The notes beneath the pieces were generated by a model. That model made no database searches. It saw only the letters and a program-made list of their open reading frames with translations, and was not told where the DNA came from. Positions 1-5,914 of a DNA stretch of 8,220 nucleotides are shown piece after piece. The position numbers and the translations under genes are program-made. The stretch is from Bacteroidales bacterium. Its GTDB lineage: Bacteria; Bacteroidota; Bacteroidia; Bacteroidales; Muribaculaceae. Position 1 is the first letter of the stretch. Every line of letters starts with the position of its first letter. Where the stretch lies: contig JAAVGQ010000141.1 of the NCBI GenBank assembly GCA_014800105.1, forward strand, positions 1 to 8,220, given 5' to 3'.

Positions 1-173
1 CAGGTGGCAACCGCAACGGTAGCAGACGCAGTAACGCCAATAACAAACCCTCCGAGGCTAAAAGCGCTCCTCAGCAACAATCAGATGCTACGGCTGGAGA
101 ACAAAAGCAGCGAAAAAAGCGCCGCTATTTCCATCCTCGCAAGAAAACGCCCCCTGCATCACCCACTGAATAA
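1..173 (+). CDS. C-terminal end of an unidentified protein with a basic, low-complexity tail (partial, 5' end outside window)
   Basis: The reading frame that starts at base 3 is open and ends at a TAA at 171-173, giving 56 residues of a protein that begins before the window. The piece has no domain. It is rich in Asn, Ser, Gln, Pro and Lys/Arg (about a quarter Lys+Arg) and ends with two basic clusters, KQRKKRR and PRKK, followed by a Pro/Ser stretch. Such tails are usually disordered and often bind nucleic acid. In Bacteroidales, tails of this kind occur on PSP1-domain (RicT-like) proteins and on DEAD-box RNA helicases; either could fit, but the visible part cannot decide. The stop lies only 6 nt before the flippase start, so the two genes are probably co-transcribed and perhaps translationally coupled. 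Frame 1 over the same bases also stays open to 204, but it overlaps the flippase start and looks like a shadow. Confidence 0.6.
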   Translation, partial: GGNRNGSRRSNANNKPSEAKSAPQQQSDATAGEQKQRKKRRYFHPRKKTPPASPTE

Positions 174-179
174 CCTCTC

Positions 180-1658
180 ATGGCATCACTCAAGTCACTG
201 GTAAAAGATACAGCCGTCTATGGTGTCAGCAGCATCATAGGCCGACTCCTCAACTGGCTTCTGGTACCCATATACACTTACACGTTTACGGCCACGGGTG
301 AATATGGTATCGTGACCAACCTGTACTCCTACGTTGCAGTTGCCCTGATTCTGCTCACATACGGCATGGAAACCGGTTTTTTCCGCTTCACTAACCATGA
401 ACGCTGGAAGAATCCTGACACGGTCTACACTACCACGCTGATTTCCATAGGCACTACAGCGTTGATATTTGCCATAATTATGTGTCTCGTCTCTCCGTCA
501 GTGGCACGTTTACTCGACTATGGCGACCATCCTGACTACATCTGGATGATGGCGATTGCCGTGGCTGCCGATGCGTTCACCTCCATCCCGTTTGCCTACC
601 TCCGCTACAAGAAACGTCCTTACCGTTTTGCCACTATAAAACTCGTGGGAATAGGTCTAAACATTGTCCTGAACCTGCTGTTCATCAAGCTGTTCCCCGC
701 AGTGCTCGGTTGGACTCCGCAGATTGGATATATCTTCCTCGCTAACCTCATCTGCTCGCTCATTACCCTCATCCTGCTCGTGCCTGAACTCACTGCGGTT
801 AAATGGACTTTTGACCGCAAGCTCCTCTCTCAGATGCTCCGCTACTCCCTCCCGCTACTCGTCCTCGGGCTTGCCGGCATCATGAACCAGACAATCGATA
901 AAATCCTCCTCCCAATACTTGAACCTGACAAGAACCAGGCGATGGAGGAGCTCGGTATCTATGGCGCCTGCTACAAGGTCGCGGTCATAATGGTGATGTT
1001 CCTACAGGCATTCCGCTTTGCCTACGAGCCTTTTGTCTTTGCACGCAACAAGGAAAAAACACAGGACTCAGCCGAGAAACTTCAAGACTACAGCCGCGTC
1101 ATGACCTGGTTCGTGGCCGTTGGATTCCTTATCTTCCTCGCCGTGATGGAATACCTCCCCATTCTTCGCTATTTCATCAGCCCCGCTTATTTCCAGGGGC
1201 TTAAGGTTGTTCCCATCATCATGCTCGCTGAGCTGTTCTTCGGTATTTTCTTCAATCTCTCGATATGGTACAAACTCACTGACCGCACCGCCTGGGGTTC
1301 TTACTTCTCAATGGGCGGTCTCTGTATCACCGTGGCGCTAAACGTCATTCTCGTTCCCCGCTACGGCTACATGGGATGCGCGTGGGCAGCCTTGGCATGC
1401 TATGCCGGTATGATGATAGCCAGCTACATCATGGGCCAGCGTTACCTGAAGATTCCTTATGAGATACCGGTTATGGCACAATACGCAGCATGCGCTTTAA
1501 TTTTGTGGGGTTTTGGTGAACTAATCAAGACCGGAAAGCCTTTTATAGATATGTTGCAAGGTACCATTTTGATATTCATCTATCTGGGCCTCATCTGGAA
1601 TCTTGGTCTCAACCGTCGTAACCCCGTGAAATTAATCAATAAGCTATTGCACCGATGA
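180..1658 (+). CDS. Polysaccharide/lipid-linked oligosaccharide flippase (MOP superfamily, Wzx/RfbX-like)
   Basis: This 492-residue protein is hydrophobic almost throughout, with about 14 predicted membrane helices (early ones near residues 12-32, 44-62, 84-104, 118-138 and 150-170), the usual number and length for the MOP exporter superfamily. The N-terminus (LVKDTAVYGVSSIIGRLLNW) matches the start of Bacteroidetes lipopolysaccharide/O-antigen flippases, as does the NQTIDKILLP segment after helix 7. Members move undecaprenyl-linked sugars across the inner membrane for capsule, O-antigen or glycoprotein assembly; the substrate cannot be read from sequence. No glycosyltransferases flank it, so it is not inside a visible polysaccharide locus and may serve a conserved core glycan. 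The ATG at 180 is 6 nt after the upstream stop, and the first helix begins in the expected place. Its TGA overlaps the next gene's ATG in an ATGA arrangement. The family call is firm; the specific role is not. Confidence 0.88.
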   Translation: MASLKSLVKDTAVYGVSSIIGRLLNWLLVPIYTYTFTATGEYGIVTNLYSYVAVALILLTYGMETGFFRFTNHERWKNPDTVYTTTLISIGTTALIFAIIMCLVSPSVARLLDYGDHPDYIWMMAIAVAADAFTSIPFAYLRYKKRPYRFATIKLVGIGLNIVLNLLFIKLFPAVLGWTPQIGYIFLANLICSLITLILLVPELTAVKWTFDRKLLSQMLRYSLPLLVLGLAGIMNQTIDKILLPILEPDKNQAMEELGIYGACYKVAVIMVMFLQAFRFAYEPFVFARNKEKTQDSAEKLQDYSRVMTWFVAVGFLIFLAVMEYLPILRYFISPAYFQGLKVVPIIMLAELFFGIFFNLSIWYKLTDRTAWGSYFSMGGLCITVALNVILVPRYGYMGCAWAALACYAGMMIASYIMGQRYLKIPYEIPVMAQYAACALILWGFGELIKTGKPFIDMLQGTILIFIYLGLIWNLGLNRRNPVKLINKLLHR

Positions 1659-2395
1659 TAAAAAAAATTCTCCTTTACCTGCTGTTCTTCACTGTCATCC
1701 CGGTCGCTGCAACCGAGTATAATCAGCTTGCCGTCAAGGCTGAGCGATTCTATCATTACGGTGAGTGGCCCAGCGCGATAGCAATGTACCAGCTCATGCT
1801 ACAGCAGGATTCGCGCGTCCCGTCAACTTACTGCCACGCTATCGTGGCGTCAGCACGCATGGGACAACCTGAACAGGAGATGTACTATCTGCGGCGGTCA
1901 ATGGATGCCGGCATACCGCTTGACTCCATCTATGACGGCGTTCAGGTACTTTCTTTCCGTGACGGGAGCGCCCACCTATACGAGAATTTCCTCAAGGAGG
2001 CCGGTAAATCGTACCCCTGGTTGCACCGTAACATCGATGCACGGTTGCTTGACTACTACTGCTGGCGCAACGACGCTACCGGCATGATAAACTATGCTGA
2101 AATCATGCTTGCCGAGACTCCCAATAATGTAAAGTTCCTCACAGCGCTGGCTGACGGTTGCTTCATGAAAAACATGTTTACTAAAGGGATAAACACTTAC
2201 CTGACAATTCTCTCATTGCAACCTGACAATTACCACGCGCTCCTCGTTCTGGGTAACTATTATTATGACAGGGGACTGAAAGACCGCTCTGACAAGGAAG
2301 CCCCCATCCTCGCAGCCCAGTACCTCAACAAAGCCTTCACACTTCATCCCACCCCCTACCTCAAAACCCGCCTCGATTCCCTCCACCGGCAATAG
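1655..2395 (+). CDS. Secreted/periplasmic tetratricopeptide-repeat protein
   Basis: A 246-residue protein with a clear N-terminal signal peptide: Lys-Lys, then a hydrophobic run (ILLYLLFFTVIPVAA), with cleavage likely after residue 19 or 20. There is no cysteine at the cleavage site, so it is not an obvious lipoprotein. The mature part is helical with TPR-like units: about residues 22-54 (AERFYHYGEWPSAIAMYQLML), 58-88 (AIVASARMGQPEQEMYYLRRSM), 130-158 (LLDYYCWRNDATGMINYAEIML) and 160-192 (LTALADGCFMKNMFTKGINTYL). A last unit near 195-235 carries a short charged insert (RGLKDRSDKEAP). TPR proteins are scaffolds, so no enzymatic role is expected. The start overlaps the flippase stop by 4 nt (ATGA), which implies translational coupling and perhaps a shared envelope-glycan process. 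The partner is unknown. The gene ends 162 nt before the convergent YghO-like gene. Confidence 0.82.
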   Translation: MIKKILLYLLFFTVIPVAATEYNQLAVKAERFYHYGEWPSAIAMYQLMLQQDSRVPSTYCHAIVASARMGQPEQEMYYLRRSMDAGIPLDSIYDGVQVLSFRDGSAHLYENFLKEAGKSYPWLHRNIDARLLDYYCWRNDATGMINYAEIMLAETPNNVKFLTALADGCFMKNMFTKGINTYLTILSLQPDNYHALLVLGNYYYDRGLKDRSDKEAPILAAQYLNKAFTLHPTPYLKTRLDSLHRQ

Positions 2396-2436
2396 GACAT
2401 CATAGGGGGACTAACACCTGGATAAGTGACAGTTGC

Positions 2437-2520
2437 AAGCGTCGTAGACGCTTAATATAGGTAGCCCCAGCATAGCTGGGGTATATAGTAAATAAAAGAG
2501 ATCCAGTGTCGGAGACACTG
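2437..2520. repeat. Array of three perfect 7-3-7 hairpins in the convergent intergenic region
   Basis: Three perfect inverted repeats, each with a 7-bp stem and a 3-nt loop, lie in a row. The first is AAGCGTC-GTA-GACGCTT at 2437-2453, the second CCCCAGC-ATA-GCTGGGG at 2465-2481, and the third CAGTGTC-GGA-GACACTG at 2504-2520. Stem sequences differ but geometry is identical. The spacers are 11 nt (2454-2464) and 22 nt (2482-2503), and each of the first two hairpins is followed by a similar A/T-rich TATAG string. The first and third share the GTC-NNN-GAC centre. Because stems are not conserved in sequence, this is not a direct repeat or CRISPR array. It could be a set of terminators, a structured RNA 3' end, or a REP/RAYT-like intergenic element. 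Confidence 0.75.
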
Positions 2521-2529
2521 AATCCCTTT
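2495..2529. terminator. Probable bidirectional intrinsic terminator between convergent genes
   Basis: The third hairpin (7-bp core, GGA loop) extends outward with single mismatches at 2503/2521 and 2499/2525. Outer pairs are TAG-type at 2500-2502 with 2522-2524, and then GAAA at 2495-2498 with 2526-2529. The left flank is an A-run (2494-2497) and the right flank a short T-run (2527-2529), so a transcript from either strand would give a stem followed by U residues. It lies between the end of the TPR gene (+) and the end of the YghO-like gene (-), exactly where a shared terminator is expected. The U-run is short, so efficiency is uncertain. Confidence 0.5.
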
Positions 2530-2557
2530 AAAATCATTCGTCGTTGGATAGGTATAG

Positions 2558-3688
2558 TTAGATAGCCTTGGTGAAGGAGCGGCGACGCTTGTGCTGGCGG
2601 CGTTCAAAGTATTCCCACTGCTTCTGGACATTCTCGTTGCTTTCGAGCTCAGGATTGCTCTCAGCCTGTTTGTAGCCCAGGCGGTTGAAAGCGGGGATAA
2701 GTTCGGTGAACAGCAACGCGTTCACGCCCTTTCCCTGATAGTCAGGGTCGATAGCTACGAGCAGGAGGTCGACGGTGTCAACAGTGCCGAACATGGGCTT
2801 GATGAAATGCCTCCAGCCGAGGGGCCACAGGTGGCCGCCACTCTTCTGGAGAGCTCTTGAGAACGAGGGCACTGAAATTCCCACTCCCACGAGCTTATCA
2901 TCAGCATCAACAATTACACAGATATTATCGAGCTTAATCAAACCGAGATAGAGCTTGATGTAGTGCTCAATCTGGCGGTCAGTGAGCGGTGAGTAACCAT
3001 ACAGGCGGTCATAAGCTTTATTGATAACCTGAAACAATGCGAGACCGTATTTCTCTTTCAGCTCCTTGCGGCTCTTCACCTTGGCCACATGCAGGTTGAA
3101 TTTCTTCTTGACAATCTCCGCAATGCGCTTATGCTTTTCAGGCACTTCGGGCGGAATGGGCATGAGATATTCGACCCAGTCAGCTTCCTTCTCCATTCCC
3201 CTGCGCTCCATGTGAGCTGGATAATAGGGATAGTTATAGATAGTCGCCATGGTACCAAGCTGGTCAAAGCCCTCGATGAGCATTCCCTCATAATCCATGT
3301 CAGTAAATCCGAGCGGCCCCGTTATCTGGTTCATTCCACGCTCTTTACCCCATTTTTCAACTGCGTCAAAGAGAGCGTCGACAACCTCAGCATCATCGAT
3401 GAACTCGACGAAGCCGAATCTCACTACGTTCTTTCCCGTGCGCTCGTTCACGACGTTGTTGATAATTGCGGCAATACGTCCCACGGGCTTGCCGTCACGA
3501 TAAGCCATGAAACACTGCGCCTCACAGAAGTCAAACGCGGGATTCCCCTCGGGGAGCAGTGTGTTGACATCATCCATGAGCAATGGCGGCACGAAATAAT
3601 CGTTGCCTTTATAGTGGTCGATACCGAATTGTACAAACTTTTTAAGCGCTTCTTTAGTTGCAGGGATGGGTTTAACTATTACACTCAT
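2558..3688 (-). CDS. YghO-like GNAT-family protein (putative N-acetyltransferase)
   Basis: A 376-residue soluble protein without signal peptide or membrane segment. It resembles a widespread family of roughly 370-residue proteins annotated as YghO-like or GNAT-like. Seen here are an N-terminal block with FVPPLLMDD and NPAFDFCEAQCFMAYRDGKPVGRIAA (residues about 32-74), then GPLGFTDMDYEGMLIEGFD (124-142), the YNYPYYPAHMERRGM block (151-165) and a C-terminal GNAT-like segment. In the last, VAIDPDYQGKGVNALLFTEL (311-330) contains the QGKGVN acetyl-CoA pyrophosphate-binding type loop (318-323). The tail ESNPELESN near 343-351 and a basic RRQHKRRR stretch end the protein. GNAT enzymes transfer an acyl group from acyl-CoA to an amine; the acceptor is not known for this family. 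It is the last gene of the four-gene minus-strand cluster, 15 nt after the pseudokinase stop. The family call is from memory of the motifs; the catalytic role is inference. Confidence 0.75.
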   Translation of the reverse strand: MSVIVKPIPATKEALKKFVQFGIDHYKGNDYFVPPLLMDDVNTLLPEGNPAFDFCEAQCFMAYRDGKPVGRIAAIINNVVNERTGKNVVRFGFVEFIDDAEVVDALFDAVEKWGKERGMNQITGPLGFTDMDYEGMLIEGFDQLGTMATIYNYPYYPAHMERRGMEKEADWVEYLMPIPPEVPEKHKRIAEIVKKKFNLHVAKVKSRKELKEKYGLALFQVINKAYDRLYGYSPLTDRQIEHYIKLYLGLIKLDNICVIVDADDKLVGVGISVPSFSRALQKSGGHLWPLGWRHFIKPMFGTVDTVDLLLVAIDPDYQGKGVNALLFTELIPAFNRLGYKQAESNPELESNENVQKQWEYFERRQHKRRRSFTKAI

Positions 3689-3703
3689 TGTGGTTTAAAT
3701 TCA

Positions 3704-4441
3704 TTAACGGGTAATGGTGAGATAAGCGATGATTGCTATCATCACCAGTAGAAAGATTGAGAGAATGGAAACCAGACCGATGCCATTGTTTTCGTCAAGA
3801 GCGAGTTTCAGGCTCTGGATGTCATGATAACGTTTCTCAGGATTGGGGTCAGTACACTTCAAAGCCACGCGACGCAGCAGAGAGACACGGTGACTGTTGG
3901 GCATGTCACGGAGCACCTCAGTGAGCATAAGACCAAAATTAAATATGTCCTCTGACACTGCTCCGGGCGTCAGATGAGCTTTCTGCTCCACGCCCACGTT
4001 GATTAGTTTCAGGTTACCAACGTTTTCAGTGAAGATGATATTCTCGGGCTTGATGGGGTGATGCACTATGTGGTTAGCCTGGATATATTCCATGGCTTCA
4101 ACAAGCTGTCGCGTCAACTTATCGACATGGTCGGTGGTAACCTTGCCGCTATCAATGAGTTTGCGCAGCGAGTCGCCATACACATCATCAGTGATAATAC
4201 ACATTCCCAGGCCCGGGACCTCCTCGAAGTCGTTGATCATGACAATGTGAGGATGGGCCAGATTGTAGCGCGCGTCAAATTCCTTTTCAAACATATCGCG
4301 ATACTCGGGATCATCGCGATATTGTTCCTTCAAGGTTTTAAGCATCAGCCACTTTCCAAACTTTTTGGCGGTGTACACGTCATAGATGTCATCGTCCCAG
4401 TCAGGAAGATGTTCAATCTCAGTCCATTTATTCTCAGTCAT
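3704..4441 (-). CDS. Tail-anchored protein-kinase-like protein, probable pseudokinase
   Basis: A 245-residue Ser/Thr-kinase-like protein. Retained features are the beta-3 lysine (LMLK, K35), the helix-C glutamate (FEKEF, E54) followed by the typical HPHIV, the KPEN part of the catalytic loop (K131, N134), the helix-F aspartate (EDIFNFG, D165) and the subdomain XI arginine (DPNPEKRY, R204). Lost features are the HRD motif, which reads HHP (127-129), and DFG, which reads NVG (148-150). No GxGxxG loop precedes K35, and only about 17 residues separate NVG from D165. The catalytic Asp and metal-binding Asp are therefore both gone. A single hydrophobic helix (about 221-241) followed by four residues makes it a tail-anchored protein with a cytosolic domain. 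I chose the ATG at 4441; an in-frame ATG at 4510 would add 23 residues and overlap the phosphatase gene by 23 nt, and the kinase-like sequence starts only after MTEN. It probably binds or scaffolds rather than phosphorylates. Confidence 0.85.
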   Translation of the reverse strand: MTENKWTEIEHLPDWDDDIYDVYTAKKFGKWLMLKTLKEQYRDDPEYRDMFEKEFDARYNLAHPHIVMINDFEEVPGLGMCIITDDVYGDSLRKLIDSGKVTTDHVDKLTRQLVEAMEYIQANHIVHHPIKPENIIFTENVGNLKLINVGVEQKAHLTPGAVSEDIFNFGLMLTEVLRDMPNSHRVSLLRRVALKCTDPNPEKRYHDIQSLKLALDENNGIGLVSILSIFLLVMIAIIAYLTITR

Positions 4442-4487
4442 GATCTCAAGGGGTGTTAAAGGTGGAGAGTAGGGAGTTGCCCAAGTA

Positions 4488-5888
4488 TTATTCAAAAGGA
4501 ACGCCGGCAAGCTTCATCAGGTAGGGAGCGATGTGGGTATTGTCATTGACTCTCCCAAACTCTTCGAGTCCCTCGCCAATGGCATAGATAGGAACAAGAC
4601 CGCCTGAGTGACCTCCTGTTGTCCAGCCAAAACCAAGGTTCTCGTTAAGAATAACATACACCTCGTTGGCAAGAGCTCCGAATGATGAGTAAAGCGTTTT
4701 GGTGTCAGCCAGCTCCTTTTTATTCTTGAAAGTGTCATCATAGAGCTTAATCAGACGCTTTTCCTGACTTTCCTTTACAGGAATTGCTCCCCACAGGCCT
4801 GTATTCTCCTTGGTAAATTCCTTAAACTGATCCCATGAGGGCATATCCTCGCCTTCAAGCATGCGGTTCACCTTGTTAGAGAATTGATCCTTACTCATGC
4901 GCTGATAGGGAATATATTGAGTATAGGTGTTATATCCTGAAATGCGATTGGCCATAGCCATGCCGCCGGTTTCATGGTCGGCAGTCACCACGATAAGTGT
5001 TTCATTGGGATGCTGGAGATAGAAATTGTAAGCGTGAGCAAGTGCCTTGTTGAAGTTATGAACCTCAACGGCGACTGTACCACCATCATTTCCATGACCT
5101 GCATGGTCAATGTTACCCCCCTCAACCATCATGAAAAATTTCTCAGGTGACACCTTGAGCATGTGATTGATAGCTGTGGCTGTCATGTCAGAAAGTGTCA
5201 GCATTCCCGGTATTGAGTCTATCGTGAAGCCCACATTCCCGTTATTGAAAGGCTTGGGTGAATAAAGGAATACACGGCGGCTCTTGCTCTCGCGGGCTGA
5301 GGGTATATCAGTCACGAACTCAATGCCATGGTCCTTCATGTATTGGGCAACATCAGTGGGTTTTCCTTCAGCATCAGTTGTTGCCCCCCATTGTGAACCC
5401 GAAATGAACTCGAAGCCTGACTCGGCAGCGTGGCGGTCTATATCCTTCTTCATGCCGCGTGAGGGAACGTGAGCGTAATGAGCTGCCGGGGTCGCATCAT
5501 CGGGAGCCACGGTAGTAACGAGAGCTACACCCCAGCCATTGTCATGGAGCACTGTTGACATTGACTTGACGGGAATTGAGTCAGCATCCATACCGAGCAT
5601 ACCGTTACGGGTCTTGTGGCCGGTAGCCAGCGCAGTACCTGCGGCTGCTGAGTCCGTTACAGTACCTGAAGCTGAATAAGTCTCAATCATTCCGGCATAG
5701 GGAAATGTCATCATGAGCAGCGGGTTATCGTTACCAAGAGCCACGCGGTTATAGGTCTGGGCAGCCATAACCTGTCCCATACCCATTCCGTCACCTATGA
5801 AATAAAAAATATAACGGGGAGTGGCTGCGTTCATTCCCATTGCAGCCAGGAGAGATAAAGAACCTACAAGAATTTTTTTTAGTTTCAT
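4488..5888 (-). CDS. Periplasmic alkaline phosphatase, PhoA family
   Basis: A 466-residue phosphomonoesterase with a signal peptide (MKLKK, a hydrophobic core, cleavage probably after MNAA at residue 22), so it acts in the periplasm, releasing phosphate from organic phosphoesters. All family metal and catalytic positions can be matched to E. coli PhoA. The nucleophile is S80 in TDSAAAG, and the phosphate-binding arginine is R144. Zinc ligands are D33 (GDGMG), D261 and H265 (EGGNIDHAGH), D304 and H305 (TADHETGG) and H427 (GGHSGG). Magnesium ligands are D131, T133 (DDATPAAH) and E256. The residue after D261 is His rather than the Lys of E. coli, as in many other family members. Length is normal. 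It is the second gene of the minus-strand cluster, 26 nt after the GH3 gene; I see no promoter or Pho-box-like repeat of its own. Substrate preference (general phosphatase versus phytate or lipid-linked phosphate) is not visible. Confidence 0.95.
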   Translation of the reverse strand: MKLKKILVGSLSLLAAMGMNAATPRYIFYFIGDGMGMGQVMAAQTYNRVALGNDNPLLMMTFPYAGMIETYSASGTVTDSAAAGTALATGHKTRNGMLGMDADSIPVKSMSTVLHDNGWGVALVTTVAPDDATPAAHYAHVPSRGMKKDIDRHAAESGFEFISGSQWGATTDAEGKPTDVAQYMKDHGIEFVTDIPSARESKSRRVFLYSPKPFNNGNVGFTIDSIPGMLTLSDMTATAINHMLKVSPEKFFMMVEGGNIDHAGHGNDGGTVAVEVHNFNKALAHAYNFYLQHPNETLIVVTADHETGGMAMANRISGYNTYTQYIPYQRMSKDQFSNKVNRMLEGEDMPSWDQFKEFTKENTGLWGAIPVKESQEKRLIKLYDDTFKNKKELADTKTLYSSFGALANEVYVILNENLGFGWTTGGHSGGLVPIYAIGEGLEEFGRVNDNTHIAPYLMKLAGVPFE

Positions 5889-5914
5889 GTGATATTGAAT
5901 ATTTTGATTTTTAA

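Noticed and set aside
180..2395. Polysaccharide biosynthesis (capsule/O-antigen) locus around the flippase
   Set aside because: No glycosyltransferase, polymerase or sugar-nucleotide gene is seen next to it; only a TPR protein follows, so a polysaccharide locus cannot be claimed from this window.
2437..2520. CRISPR array or direct repeats
   Set aside because: The three units share hairpin geometry but not sequence, spacers are too short and no cas genes are present.
3089..3751. 220-codon open frame on the + strand, antisense to the YghO-like gene
   Set aside because: It lies almost wholly opposite a well-supported conserved gene, has no recognisable domain or promoter, and is explained by the codon bias of the true gene.
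4058..4459. 133-codon open frame antisense to the pseudokinase
   Set aside because: It is a shadow of the kinase-like gene, whose conserved positions (HPHIV, KPEN, DIFNFG) fix the coding strand.
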